Shown one piece after another: positions 8,602 to 17,309 of a stretch of 64,000 nucleotides of DNA (the first letter of the stretch is position 1; every line of letters begins with the position of its first letter). The stretch lies in the NCBI GenBank assembly GCA_049965715.1, contig JBMFWA010000008.1:1-64000 (forward strand), written 5' to 3'. The position numbers and the translations under genes were made by a program. The notes under the pieces are model-generated. The model did not search any database. It had not been told where the DNA came from and saw only the letters and a list, made by a program, of their open reading frames with translations. Origin of the DNA: JAKAFX01 sp049965715 (GTDB taxonomy: Archaea > Thermoplasmatota > Thermoplasmata > Thermoplasmatales > Thermoplasmataceae).

Positions 8602-9087
8602 ATGAAATCTAGAATAAATGTATCGCTGAGCAAGGAACTAAAGAAGAAATACGGTATTTCACATTTTCCAATTACAAAGGGAGACATAGTGGTTGTAAAA
8701 TCAGGTTCAAGGAAGACTGAGGGTGGCAAGGTGGATTCAGTCGATCATGTCCATTCAACGCTTGTCGTGGATGGAGTCACTGTAGCAAAGGCCGACGGAA
8801 AGCAGAAAGAAAAACCGGTTAAACCAAATCAGGTGGTCATTACCAGACTGGATCTTTCCAGACCTGAGAGAATGGAAAGGATAAGAGAGCTGGCTGCCAA
8901 GAGGAACAAGGTCATAGTTGAGGAACCACCGGAAGAAACCCCTTCGGAGTTATCCGCACCGTCTTCCGAGCCTGCGCTGCCTGAAGAAGAGCCTTCAAAG
9001 GCTGACAGCACAGAGGAGGAACAGGGTATGGTTCAGGAGCCTGAAAAAGAAAAGGAGGGTGAAGATACTGACGATAAACAGAACTAA
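8602..9087 (+). CDS. rpl24: Ribosomal protein uL24 with long acidic C-terminal tail
   Basis: 161 residues from the ATG at 8602 (a TTG at 8596 is possible). The KOW motif region is KGDIVVVKSGSRKTEGGKV, followed by the archaeal C-terminal RPERMERIRELAAKR. Typical archaeal uL24 ends soon after this. Here about 47 more residues follow, very rich in Glu, Pro and Ser (PEETPSELSAPSSEPALPEE and onward to EDTDDKQN). Such a tail is unusual on an rRNA-binding protein. The 3' end overlaps the likely start of eS4. Confidence 0.94.
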   Translation: MKSRINVSLSKELKKKYGISHFPITKGDIVVVKSGSRKTEGGKVDSVDHVHSTLVVDGVTVAKADGKQKEKPVKPNQVVITRLDLSRPERMERIRELAAKRNKVIVEEPPEETPSELSAPSSEPALPEEEPSKADSTEEEQGMVQEPEKEKEGEDTDDKQN

Positions 9088-9778
9088 AAGAATGATGGTA
9101 TCGCGTGCGGTCAACATTCCCAGGAAGGTCCACTTCTGGAGCGTTACCCCAAGCATAGGCAAACACAAGAAAGAGGACAGCATTGCACTGATCACAGTCC
9201 TCCGTGACTATCTTCACCTTGGAGACAAGGAAAGAGAGGTCACCAGGATAATCAACGCCGGAAAGGTTAAGATTGACGGCAAAACAGTAAAGGAGAGACG
9301 CTATTCAGTTGGTTTCATGGACCTTGTTCACATTGATGGTCTTGATTCTGACTACAGGGTCCAGTACGACACGAAGGGGAGGCTCACGCTTGTAAAGCAG
9401 GGAGTTCAGGGATCCAGTTCAAAATTGGTGAAGATAGTTGGAAAGAAGGATGAGGGGGCAGGCAAGTATCTGATCTCATTCCATGATGGGCAGAACGTGC
9501 TGTCCGAAAACAAGGATCTGAAGCCTGGTGACGTGTTGCTGGTTTCTCTTCCTGACAAGAAAATTGAGCAGGTCCTGAAATTGCAGCCTGGAAACAAGGT
9601 TTTCCTTACCGGTGGCTCTCATGTTGGAAAGATTGCCACCATAAAAAAGATTGAGGTCAAGGAGTCATCACACTCCAACATGCTGACACTGGAGGAAGGT
9701 TTTGGTACAGTGGTTGATTATGCTTTTGTGGTTGGCAACAACAAATTCCAGTATGAGATTTCAGAGGTGGAGAATTAA
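9059..9778 (+). CDS. rps4e: Ribosomal protein eS4 (S4e), start uncertain
   Basis: An S4-like RNA-binding domain, a central S4e domain and a C-terminal KOW segment (GNKVFLTGGSHVGKIATIKK) identify it. The start is hard to fix. The family needs the basic T-K-R segment that lies before the first ATG codons (9092, 9095), so the GTG at 9059 or a weaker codon just after the strong GGAGGGTGA (9054-9062) is likely. With GTG 9059 the product has 239 residues and the gene overlaps uL24 by 29 nt. Confidence 0.9.
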   Translation: MKILTINRTKRMMVSRAVNIPRKVHFWSVTPSIGKHKKEDSIALITVLRDYLHLGDKEREVTRIINAGKVKIDGKTVKERRYSVGFMDLVHIDGLDSDYRVQYDTKGRLTLVKQGVQGSSSKLVKIVGKKDEGAGKYLISFHDGQNVLSENKDLKPGDVLLVSLPDKKIEQVLKLQPGNKVFLTGGSHVGKIATIKKIEVKESSHSNMLTLEEGFGTVVDYAFVVGNNKFQYEISEVEN

Positions 9779-10290
9779 TGAATCCAATGCAAGAGGTAAT
9801 TATCGACAAAGTCGTTCTGAATATTGGTGTCGGACAGGCAGGGGACCGGTTAAACAAAGCAGCCAAGGTTACAACACTGCTTACGAAGAAAAAACCCGTA
9901 TTCACAACAGGTAAGAAGACCGTCAGGGAGTTCAACACAAGAAAGGGCCTCACCATCGGGGTTAAAGTGACCCTGAGGGGTGACGAGGCCAGTGAATTCC
10001 TCAAGAGGGCTTTCTTTGCAAAGGGCAACAAGATTCCGATTTATTCCTTCGATAAGCAGGGCAATGCCTATTTCGGTATACCTGACTACACTGAGTTTGA
10101 GGGATTGAAATACGATCCAGAGATCGGGATATTCGGTATGGACATAGCAATCGTTTTCAAGAGGAGAGGCGGTTACAGAGTAGCAAGGAGGAAAATTAAC
10201 CAGAGGAGCTTGCCATCGAAAATCAGGATTTCCAAAGAGGAATCTTTAGAATATCTGAAGAAGAACTTTGGAGTCTCAACGGTAGGGTGA
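9778..10290 (+). CDS. rpl5: Ribosomal protein uL5
   Basis: 170 residues. The N-terminal VVLNIGVGQAGDRLNKA and the central KLTK-like TGKKTVREFNTRKG segment are typical of archaeal uL5, a 5S rRNA-binding protein at the central protuberance. The ATG shares a base with the eS4 stop (TAATG). GGGTGA at its end serves the following uS14 gene. Confidence 0.96.
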   Translation: MNPMQEVIIDKVVLNIGVGQAGDRLNKAAKVTTLLTKKKPVFTTGKKTVREFNTRKGLTIGVKVTLRGDEASEFLKRAFFAKGNKIPIYSFDKQGNAYFGIPDYTEFEGLKYDPEIGIFGMDIAIVFKRRGGYRVARRKINQRSLPSKIRISKEESLEYLKKNFGVSTVG

Positions 10291-10294
10291 AAAA

Positions 10295-10456
10295 TTGGCA
10301 AAAATCAAATTGGAACCAAAAAAGAAGTTTGGACGTAAGGATGGATGCAAGCGATGCGGGAGAAAGAGAGGACTGGTAAGGCGGTATGGGTTGAGATTGT
10401 GCAGGCAGTGTTTCAGAGAGACTGCTCCGTCACTTGGATTCAGGAAGTACAGTTAA
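10295..10456 (+). CDS. rps14: Ribosomal protein uS14 (zinc-binding)
   Basis: A short gene of 53 residues from TTG 10295, with GGGTGA (10285-10290) as ribosome binding site. Cysteines C18, C21, C36 and C39 form the zinc site; the core reads CKRCGRKRGLVRRYGLRLCR. The ending LGFRKYS is the family's conserved C-terminus. It fills the gap between uL5 and uS8 exactly as in other archaea. Confidence 0.95.
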   Translation: MAKIKLEPKKKFGRKDGCKRCGRKRGLVRRYGLRLCRQCFRETAPSLGFRKYS

Positions 10457-10465
10457 GGTGATTTT

Positions 10466-10855
10466 ATGAGACATGATCCGTTAAATGACATAATAAACCA
10501 GATAAAGAACGCTTCAAAGATTGGGATACATCAGATTGAGGTTTCTCCAGCGGCAAGAATGACCGGGAGAGTTCTGAGGGTGATGCAGGACTACAACTAT
10601 CTCAAGAGTTTCGAGGTTATAGAGGATAAAATGGGCAGCAAGTTCAAGATTACACTCAGTGACACCATTAATAATTGCGGTGTTATCAAGCCCAGGTTTC
10701 CTGTGAAGATCAAGACACTTGAAAAATATGAGTCTCGCTATCTTCCTGCACAGGACTTCGGCATTATAATAATGACCACAACAAAAGGAGTTATGAGTCA
10801 TGTTGAAGCAAGGAAAAATGGTCTTGGAGGGAAACTCCTCGCGTGGATATATTAG
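10466..10855 (+). CDS. rps8: Ribosomal protein uS8
   Basis: 129 residues. The start MRHDPLNDIINQIKNA and the C-terminal GIIIMTTTKGVMSHVEARK segment are diagnostic. It binds helix 21 of 16S rRNA early in small-subunit assembly. AGGTGATTTT precedes the ATG at 10466. Confidence 0.96.
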   Translation: MRHDPLNDIINQIKNASKIGIHQIEVSPAARMTGRVLRVMQDYNYLKSFEVIEDKMGSKFKITLSDTINNCGVIKPRFPVKIKTLEKYESRYLPAQDFGIIIMTTTKGVMSHVEARKNGLGGKLLAWIY

Positions 10856-10864
10856 GTGAATCAG

Positions 10865-11407
10865 ATGGTCAAATTTGAGAAAATGGAAGAAATTGAAATA
10901 CCAAAAAAGATTAAAGTCACCCTTGACAACGGACTCCTTACAATAACTGGTCCTAAGGGAGAGACCAGAAGAACATTCAGGGACAACTTTGTCAGAGTTG
11001 AACTTTCGGGAAACAAACTCATATTCAGTATCTCCAAAAACAACAACAGAAGCCGTGCCATCCTCGGCACGTGGACATCCATAACAAAGCTTCTCTTTAA
11101 GGGCGTAACTGAAGGTTATGAATATGAGATGAAGATTGATTACACCCACTTTCCTATGAGAGTCTCCGTGAAGGGTGATAAAACTGTGATTGAGAATTTC
11201 CTGGGAGAAAGATCCGCAAGATCCGCCCAGATCGTGGGCAGCTGCAAAGTTACGGTTAAGGGTGACAGGGTGACCATAACCGGAATAGACAGGGAGGAAA
11301 TAGGACACACAGCCTCCAATATTGAGAGAGCTACAAAGATAAAGGGATTTGATCTGAGAGTTTTCCAGGATGGAATATATTTGCTAGGAGGCGAGAACAG
11401 TGTCTGA
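10865..11407 (+). CDS. rpl6: Ribosomal protein uL6
   Basis: 180 residues from the ATG at 10865, chosen over GTG 10856 because GGTGA (10855-10859) is well spaced for it. Two tandem alpha-beta L6 domains are visible, each with an I-x-G-P/D type strand (ITGPKGETRR, then ITGIDREEIG). It lies near the factor-binding site and contacts 23S rRNA. Confidence 0.96.
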   Translation: MVKFEKMEEIEIPKKIKVTLDNGLLTITGPKGETRRTFRDNFVRVELSGNKLIFSISKNNNRSRAILGTWTSITKLLFKGVTEGYEYEMKIDYTHFPMRVSVKGDKTVIENFLGERSARSAQIVGSCKVTVKGDRVTITGIDREEIGHTASNIERATKIKGFDLRVFQDGIYLLGGENSV

Positions 11408-11807
11408 GGCAAAACAGATTATGAGCGCTGAGGAACGAAGGCTTCTCAGGTACAAGACAGACCGTGCAAGAAGAAGGGTTGAATTCAGGAGACAGGAATG
11501 GTTCAGATACAAGAGGCTTGGAGAATCATGGAGAAAGCCCAGAGGAAAGCATTCAAAACAGAGGGAGCAACAGGATAGAAGACCCCCAATAGTTGATGCA
11601 GGATTCAGGGGACCAGCATCTGTCAGAGGGCTTCATCCATCAGGCTACAGAGAGATACTGGTTCACACTCCTGCTGAACTTGATTCCATAGACAGAACAA
11701 AGTTCGCGGTAAGAATTGGTTCCGATGTAGGTTCACGTAAGAGAGAAATGATTGAGAACAGAGCCGATGAATTGAACCTGAAAATACTTAACAGAGAGGT
11801 GAAATAA
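11400..11807 (+). CDS. rpl32e: Ribosomal protein eL32
   Basis: 135 residues from GTG 11400, with GGAGGCGA (11387-11394) upstream and an 8-nt overlap with uL6. The eL32 core F-R-R-Q-E-W-F-R-Y-K-R-L-G-E-S-W-R-K-P-R-G and the RGLHPSGYREILVH segment are clear. It is an archaeal/eukaryotic-specific large-subunit protein. Confidence 0.95.
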   Translation: MSEAKQIMSAEERRLLRYKTDRARRRVEFRRQEWFRYKRLGESWRKPRGKHSKQREQQDRRPPIVDAGFRGPASVRGLHPSGYREILVHTPAELDSIDRTKFAVRIGSDVGSRKREMIENRADELNLKILNREVK

Positions 11808-12260
11808 TTGAGATCAGAAACCGCAAGGAAGATCGCAGCAGACATGTTAAAGGTCGGAACATCCAGGGTTTGGATTGATACGAATTCAACTGAGGATATT
11901 CTGGAATCTGCCACTCGCGCAGACATACGCGCGCTTATCAGGAGAAATGTCATTCAGGCCAAACCTGCAAAGGGAAATTCCGGTGCAAGATTCAGACAGA
12001 GAATAAAGCAGAAATCAAAGGAAAGAAGAAGAGGACCGGGCTCAGTGAAGGGCACAAAATACGCCAGATTCCCCAGAAAATCCAGGTGGGTTAAAACTAT
12101 CCGGTCATTGAGGGATGAACTGCTCAAGATGAAAAAGAGCGGCCAGATCGACAGGAAGCTATACAGAAAGTATTACCGCTTTATCAAAGGCGGAACCATA
12201 CAGTCGAGGGCTCAACTGGTCACGCACATAAAGGCCGGACCATCAGGTGAAATTAAATGA
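11808..12260 (+). CDS. rpl19e: Ribosomal protein eL19
   Basis: 150 residues from TTG 11808, directly after the eL32 stop, with GAGGTGA at 11796-11802. The N-terminal RKIAADMLKVGTSRVWID and the highly basic RQRIKQKSKERRRGPGSVKG segment match eL19, which helps form an intersubunit bridge. The stop overlaps the uL18 ATG. Confidence 0.95.
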   Translation: MRSETARKIAADMLKVGTSRVWIDTNSTEDILESATRADIRALIRRNVIQAKPAKGNSGARFRQRIKQKSKERRRGPGSVKGTKYARFPRKSRWVKTIRSLRDELLKMKKSGQIDRKLYRKYYRFIKGGTIQSRAQLVTHIKAGPSGEIK

Positions 12261-12754
12261 AGACTCCAAGACAGTTTAAGAGAGAAAGAAATGGCTTGAC
12301 CGATTACAGGAAAAGATACAGACTGGTCAAATCTGGATTGCCCAGGCTCGTTGTCAGACCCACTTCCAAAAGCGGAGTGGTCCAGCTGGTAGAGTTCGGG
12401 AAGGAAGGGGATCACATACTCAAAACCATCACCCCAAAGACCCTCGAAAAAATGGGGCTTGGGATCAGGGGGAACAGCACCGCCTCATTCTATCTGATGG
12501 GATTTGCGGCAGGCAAATTCGCCGGTAAATCCGGAATAGAAGAGGTAATCCTGGATACTGGTAGAAGAAAGATGACCAAGGGAGGCAGGATATCTGCGGC
12601 GGTAAAGGGATACGCAGATGCCGGCGGTAATATACCGCACAGCGAATCTATTCTTCCGAACAGTAAGAGAATCAATGGGAGCCATCTGAAGAACAAGGAT
12701 GATATAAAGAAGAATTTAGAAACTTACAAGAAAAAGGTGGAAGAGGTAATATGA
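12257..12754 (+). CDS. rpl18: Ribosomal protein uL18
   Basis: 165 residues. TDYRKRYRLVKSGLPRLVVR and the later AAGKFAGKSGIEEVILDTG stretch fit archaeal uL18, a 5S rRNA-binding protein that works with uL5. It is start-stop overlapped on both sides (ATGA at 12257 and at 12751). Confidence 0.96.
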   Translation: MKTPRQFKRERNGLTDYRKRYRLVKSGLPRLVVRPTSKSGVVQLVEFGKEGDHILKTITPKTLEKMGLGIRGNSTASFYLMGFAAGKFAGKSGIEEVILDTGRRKMTKGGRISAAVKGYADAGGNIPHSESILPNSKRINGSHLKNKDDIKKNLETYKKKVEEVI

Positions 12755-13419
12755 GCGAAGAACAGTGGATTCCAAAAACAAGGTTGGGAAAACTTGTCTT
12801 TGAAGGAAAAATAAAGACTATATCAGAGGTTATCAGGAGTAAGCTGCCATTAAAGGAATTCGAGATAATAGATTTCCTTCTTCCTGACCTCAAGGACGAA
12901 GTTCTGGATGTTGAACGTGCCCAGAGAATGACTGACTCAGGCAGAAGAATGAGCTATTCCATAACTGCAGTGGTTGGAAACGGTGACGGCTACGTTGGTG
13001 TCGGCAGAGGAAGAGCCAAGGAAGCTGCACCCGCAATCAGAAAGGCAGTGAACAATGCAAAGATGCATATCATGGAGGTCAAGAGAGGATGCGGATCCTG
13101 GGAATGCGGCTGCGGAAGGGCACACACACTGCCCTTTGAGGTGAGCGGTTCTTCCGGATCTGTCCGTGTAACCTTGAAGCCTGCTCCAAGAGGTGTCGGA
13201 CGAGCAGTGGGAGATATTGCCAAGATCATTCTTGAAATGGCTGGAATAGAAGATGCATGGGGATTTGCCAAGGGACATACAAAGACAACAGTGAATTATG
13301 CACTTGCGACTTTTGATGCACTTGTTCAGACATCTAAGATAAAGGTCAATCCATCGATAATTCTAAGTACGCCAATATATGTGGGGAGTGTTTTAAATGT
13401 TAGCGGTCATAAGGATTAG
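12751..13419 (+). CDS. rps5: Ribosomal protein uS5
   Basis: 222 residues. The double-stranded RNA-binding-like N-terminal domain (RMSYSITAVVGNGDGYVGVG) and the C-terminal S5 domain (TLKPAPRGVGRAVGDIAK) are intact. uS5 lines the mRNA entry and affects decoding accuracy. The last 23 nt overlap uL30 in another frame. Confidence 0.96.
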   Translation: MSEEQWIPKTRLGKLVFEGKIKTISEVIRSKLPLKEFEIIDFLLPDLKDEVLDVERAQRMTDSGRRMSYSITAVVGNGDGYVGVGRGRAKEAAPAIRKAVNNAKMHIMEVKRGCGSWECGCGRAHTLPFEVSGSSGSVRVTLKPAPRGVGRAVGDIAKIILEMAGIEDAWGFAKGHTKTTVNYALATFDALVQTSKIKVNPSIILSTPIYVGSVLNVSGHKD

Positions 13420-13894
13420 AGGGAGCACCGGAGTTAAGCCCAGGGCAAGGAAAACTGGAGAACTTCTGCGGCTCCATAAGATTAACCATATGGTTTTTCT
13501 TGACGATACGCCAGAAACAAGAGGGATGCTTCACGCGTTTAAGGATTATGCCACCTGGGGAGAGATAGACAGAGAAACTATGGAACTTGCACTCAAGTAC
13601 AGAGCCATGGTACAGGGGCACAAGAGGCTAACAGAAGAAAGGATCAAGCAGATAGCAGGAGTGTCAGGCTACTCTGAGCTTGCACAGGCGATTATTGATG
13701 GAAAGTTGAAATTCGGAAGACTTGAAGGTGTTGTACCGGTACTGAGGCTTCATCCGCCCAGAAAGGGTCTAGAATATATCAGGAGACAGTATGGTACCGG
13801 TGGAACACTTGGCTACCGTGGAAAGGATATCAACAGTCTGATCAGAAGGATGCTTGTACCAGGGGAGGATCTAAATGGTGAGAAGCAGAACTAA
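13397..13894 (+). CDS. rpl30: Ribosomal protein uL30
   Basis: 165 residues. It begins with the typical short strand LAVIRIRGSTGVK, followed by HKINHMVFLDDTP and the archaeal C-terminal domain ending in GYRGKDINSLIRRML. The ATG at 13397 lies within uS5, behind GGGGAGTG, giving a 23-nt overlap. The 3' end overlaps uL15 by 20 nt. Confidence 0.95.
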   Translation: MLAVIRIRGSTGVKPRARKTGELLRLHKINHMVFLDDTPETRGMLHAFKDYATWGEIDRETMELALKYRAMVQGHKRLTEERIKQIAGVSGYSELAQAIIDGKLKFGRLEGVVPVLRLHPPRKGLEYIRRQYGTGGTLGYRGKDINSLIRRMLVPGEDLNGEKQN

Positions 13895-14315
13895 GAAACA
13901 GAGAGGCGGCCACTATGGTCGTGGCATGAAAGCTGGAAGAGGAAAGGGAAAGCGAGGAGGTTCCGGAATGGCGGGACTTGGAAAACACAGATGGATATGG
14001 ATGGTCAAATACGATCCTGAACACTTTGGAGGCCATGGATTCACGAGCCATCACCCTGGTGAACCAAAGGTTCCCCTGTCCCTTGGTGAACTTGCTTCTC
14101 TGATTGAAAACCTCAAGTCCAGGGGCTTTGTGAACGATCAGAACGGAATCGCAGAAATAGACCTGAAAACGGCTGGTTACCATAAGCTGCTTGGATCAGG
14201 GGAATTCAGACTGAAGTCCAGGATTATAATACCGGAGGCTACAGAAAAGGCTATAAACAAGCTTTCTGCTTACGGAACTACGGTAGAGGTAGATGGATCA
14301 GATTCAGAGGAATAA
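13875..14315 (+). CDS. rpl15: Ribosomal protein uL15
   Basis: 146 residues. The glycine-arginine-rich N-terminus (GGHYGRGMKAGRGKGKRGG), which threads between rRNA helices, and the C-terminal YHKLLGSGEFRLKSRIII domain identify archaeal uL15 (L27a type). GGGGAGGATC lies just before the ATG. The stop lies 23 nt inside secY. Confidence 0.96.
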   Translation: MVRSRTKKQRGGHYGRGMKAGRGKGKRGGSGMAGLGKHRWIWMVKYDPEHFGGHGFTSHHPGEPKVPLSLGELASLIENLKSRGFVNDQNGIAEIDLKTAGYHKLLGSGEFRLKSRIIIPEATEKAINKLSAYGTTVEVDGSDSEE

Positions 14316-16059
14316 ACGAGCCGCTATTCCCATTGGCATACTGTATGCGATTGAGATTGCTGCATTCGCATACTTTGGTAAATATGATTATATTTCCCTC
14401 ATAATTGCTGCGGTTCTTACATTCCCCATATTTGGGCTTTCGTATCTCGTCTTCAGTTATGTGGGTCCCAAGAAAAGCAAATTGTATGGACTGGAATATC
14501 TGACATCGAAGCTCCCGGCCGTAAAAAAGGCCAAGGGGCATGTTCAGTTTAAATGGAAAATATTCTGGACAGCACTCGTTGTGGTTTTGTATTTCGTACT
14601 CACCAACATTTACATATATGGGCTCAACACCTCTCAGACAATCGATGTGTTTGCTTCATTCAGAGCAATATTCGCTGGTGCATCCGGTTCTCTCATGGAC
14701 CTCGGAATTGGCCCTATAGTCACTGCAAGCATAGTAATGCAGTTGTTCTCTGGAGCAAAAATCTTCAACCTTGATCTTCAAAACTCCGAGGACAAGGCTG
14801 TCTATCAGGGTGTTCAGAAGCTTCTGATCATAATAATGATATTTGTGGAAGCTATTCCACAGGCCTTTGGATATCTTGTTCCAGATGCGGGGCTTGTCTC
14901 AACTCTCAATACCACATTTCCAGGTTATGGTGAATTCCTTGCGCAGACTATCATTATTGCGCAGCTTTTCTTTGGAACGTATCTGGTGTTCCTTTTCGAT
15001 GAGCTGGTTTCGAAATACGGGATCGGATCTGGAATCTCTCTGTTCATTGCTGCCGGTGTTTCTCAACAGCTTTTCACAGGAGCGATAAACTGGCTGCCCA
15101 CATCCAACACGCTTCCGCTCAGTCTTAATAATCCTCCTGCAGGAACAATCCCAAAGTTGTTTTACATAATATTCAATTCTTCATCGGCCTATCTTTATAA
15201 CACAGGCATAGAAAGGCTGCTGTTCGCCCCGGTCAATCCGATTACTGCTCTGATGGGTACGCTTTTGATATTCTTCATTGTCGCTTATTTCCAGAGCAGC
15301 AAAATAGAGCTTCCAATTGCTCATGAAAGGGTAAGGGGGGCAAGAGGAAGATATCCAATTCAGTTATTCTATGCGTCAAATATACCCGTTATCCTTGCAA
15401 CTGCGTTGCTTGCCAACGTTGCCATGTGGACTCTTCTCTTCTGGAATAGCCCCGTTTTGAGTCACATCCCACTTTTGGGGCATAATCCCCTTCTGGGTGC
15501 GTATCCTACGGCTACGCAGCTTTCGACCTACGGAAGTTCAATTTCCAACACGACACCTACTGGTGGACTGGCATTTTATCTTTCATCCCCTAATGGGCTA
15601 GCCGACTGGCTCTTCCCCATTCTCAGTCCTTCGGTATACAGCAACATTTTATTCGGGCATACGGCACTGGATGAGGCCGTCCACATTCTTGCCTTTGTGG
15701 GATTCATGGTTGTTTTCAGTGTAATATTTGCAAAGTTCTGGATTGAGACAACGAATATGGGCGCAGGTGCCGTTGCAAAGCAGATTCAGTCGAGTGGTAT
15801 GCAGATCCCGGGATTCCGAAGGGATCCCAAGATCATGGAACGCGTATTGAAGAAATATATTCCCGCTGTAACGGTTTTCAGCGGTGCTGCCGTGGGGCTC
15901 CTGGCCGCAGGAGCAAACCTTATCGGTACAGTCGGTGATACCAGTGGGACTGGACTTCTGCTAGCCGTGGGCATAGTTATACAATTTTACGAGGCTTTGG
16001 GAAAAGAACAATTAATGGAAATGCATCCAGTAATAAGACAGTTCTTTGCGGGGGCATAG
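14293..16059 (+). CDS. secY: Protein translocase subunit SecY with extra N-terminal membrane hairpin
   Basis: Central channel of the Sec translocon. The 588-residue product is longer than the roughly 430-480 residues common in archaea. The canonical start of SecY (LPAVKKAKGHVQFKWKIFW, then the first core helix) comes only at about residue 75. Two hydrophobic segments precede it at about residues 11-29 and 32-56. The lateral gate region GIGPIVTASIVMQL and the cytosolic loop HERVRGARGRYPIQLFYASN are intact. The gene overlaps uL15 by 23 nt and abuts adkA. Confidence 0.95.
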   Translation: MDQIQRNKRAAIPIGILYAIEIAAFAYFGKYDYISLIIAAVLTFPIFGLSYLVFSYVGPKKSKLYGLEYLTSKLPAVKKAKGHVQFKWKIFWTALVVVLYFVLTNIYIYGLNTSQTIDVFASFRAIFAGASGSLMDLGIGPIVTASIVMQLFSGAKIFNLDLQNSEDKAVYQGVQKLLIIIMIFVEAIPQAFGYLVPDAGLVSTLNTTFPGYGEFLAQTIIIAQLFFGTYLVFLFDELVSKYGIGSGISLFIAAGVSQQLFTGAINWLPTSNTLPLSLNNPPAGTIPKLFYIIFNSSSAYLYNTGIERLLFAPVNPITALMGTLLIFFIVAYFQSSKIELPIAHERVRGARGRYPIQLFYASNIPVILATALLANVAMWTLLFWNSPVLSHIPLLGHNPLLGAYPTATQLSTYGSSISNTTPTGGLAFYLSSPNGLADWLFPILSPSVYSNILFGHTALDEAVHILAFVGFMVVFSVIFAKFWIETTNMGAGAVAKQIQSSGMQIPGFRRDPKIMERVLKKYIPAVTVFSGAAVGLLAAGANLIGTVGDTSGTGLLLAVGIVIQFYEALGKEQLMEMHPVIRQFFAGA

Positions 16060-16614
16060 ATGAGAGTAGTCATATCCGGTGTGGCAGGCGTGGGAAAATC
16101 AACAGTACTGGCAATAGTGTCGAAACAGACTCATTATGACATTATCAACTATGGAACACTGATGTTTGAGATGGCGAAGGAAATCAACCTTGTCAAGGAT
16201 AGAGATGAACTCAGAAAGTTGAGCGTGGACACCCAGATCAATCTTCAGAAAAAGGCTTCGGCTGCAATCGGAAAGATGGATAATGTGATAATCGACACCC
16301 ATATGGCAATAAAATCTCCAAACGGTTATCTGCCTGGGTTACCAGAATGGGTTTTGCGGGAACTGAAAGTCTCGTCATACTTCCTGATAGAGGCCGATCC
16401 CGAACTTATTAAGGACAGGAGAAGCAGAGACCATACGAGAAAGAGAGATGAGGATACTGTGTCAGAGATAGCAGAACATCAGTCAGTGAATCGCAGTTTC
16501 GCCATCAGTTATGCAGTGTACTCCGGAGCCACTGTAAGCTTTCTGAATAACCCGGAAGGCAACCCGGATTACGCATCTAGCATGATAATAAAAACACTTA
16601 CAAGAGGTGATTAA
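16060..16614 (+). CDS. adkA: Archaeal-type adenylate kinase
   Basis: 184 residues. The Walker A motif GVAGVGKST at about residues 6-14 and the segment YFLIEADPELI...RRSRDHTRKRD with lid arginines fit the trimeric archaeal AdkA family. It interconverts AMP, ADP and ATP. Its ATG follows the secY stop with no gap, the usual archaeal arrangement. Confidence 0.95.
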   Translation: MRVVISGVAGVGKSTVLAIVSKQTHYDIINYGTLMFEMAKEINLVKDRDELRKLSVDTQINLQKKASAAIGKMDNVIIDTHMAIKSPNGYLPGLPEWVLRELKVSSYFLIEADPELIKDRRSRDHTRKRDEDTVSEIAEHQSVNRSFAISYAVYSGATVSFLNNPEGNPDYASSMIIKTLTRGD

Positions 16615-16616
16615 GT

Positions 16617-17309
16617 TTGCAGAGAGGTAATGCACCGCCACCGGTAAGTCCCGAGCAGAAGAAGTTCCTGCTGTTTCAGATGGTTTATCTGATGGTCAGC
16701 TTTGCAATGATCATAGTCATAACCAATCCCACATTGAGAGTGATAATCGGTTCAAGCTTAAATTCTGTTTTCTACCCCCTGGTGGGGTTTGGGGGACATT
16801 ATCCCATCCTGACTATCATAGTTTCAGGTGTTATAATAGGTCTGATACTTTCGGTGCCCAGATACTTCTTTACTGACTGGCTCAGAATGGGGAGAATCCA
16901 GGCCAGAAGCAGGGCTTTCAGCAAAGCGTATAGGGAGGCTTTGAAGGAAAATAAACGTGATAAAATTCAGAAAATGAGGAAGATGCAAACAGACATGATG
17001 ATGGAGAGTCAGATGGTGAGCATGAATACAATGAAACCTCTGATGGTTCTCACGGTCTTCATATTTTTATTCTTCATATGGATGTATATCTTCGTCGACT
17101 CACTTTCGTATCAGCTGATATCGGTTCCGTGGGGTACAAATGTCAATATAGCCACTTCTACCGCCTGGATAGTGCCCACGTGGATAGCCATCTACATGTT
17201 TGCAAATCTGATCATTGGGTATTTTACCACCATGGTGATAAAATACATTGACTTCAACTTCAAGATCAAGAAGGCCGAGAGGCAAACTTCAACAGATATG
17301 ATTCAATGA
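16617..17309 (+). CDS. EMC3/DUF106-family membrane insertase-like protein
   Basis: 230 residues from TTG 16617, behind AGAGGTGA. There are four membrane segments, at about residues 20-42, 56-76, 143-165 and 180-208, with a positively charged coiled coil between the second and third (RSRAFSKAYREALKENKRDK, then RKMQTDMMMESQM). That layout is typical of the archaeal Oxa1-superfamily members related to EMC3 and TMCO1. Placement after secY and adkA is conserved. Role in membrane protein insertion comes from family knowledge. Confidence 0.9.
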   Translation: MQRGNAPPPVSPEQKKFLLFQMVYLMVSFAMIIVITNPTLRVIIGSSLNSVFYPLVGFGGHYPILTIIVSGVIIGLILSVPRYFFTDWLRMGRIQARSRAFSKAYREALKENKRDKIQKMRKMQTDMMMESQMVSMNTMKPLMVLTVFIFLFFIWMYIFVDSLSYQLISVPWGTNVNIATSTAWIVPTWIAIYMFANLIIGYFTTMVIKYIDFNFKIKKAERQTSTDMIQ

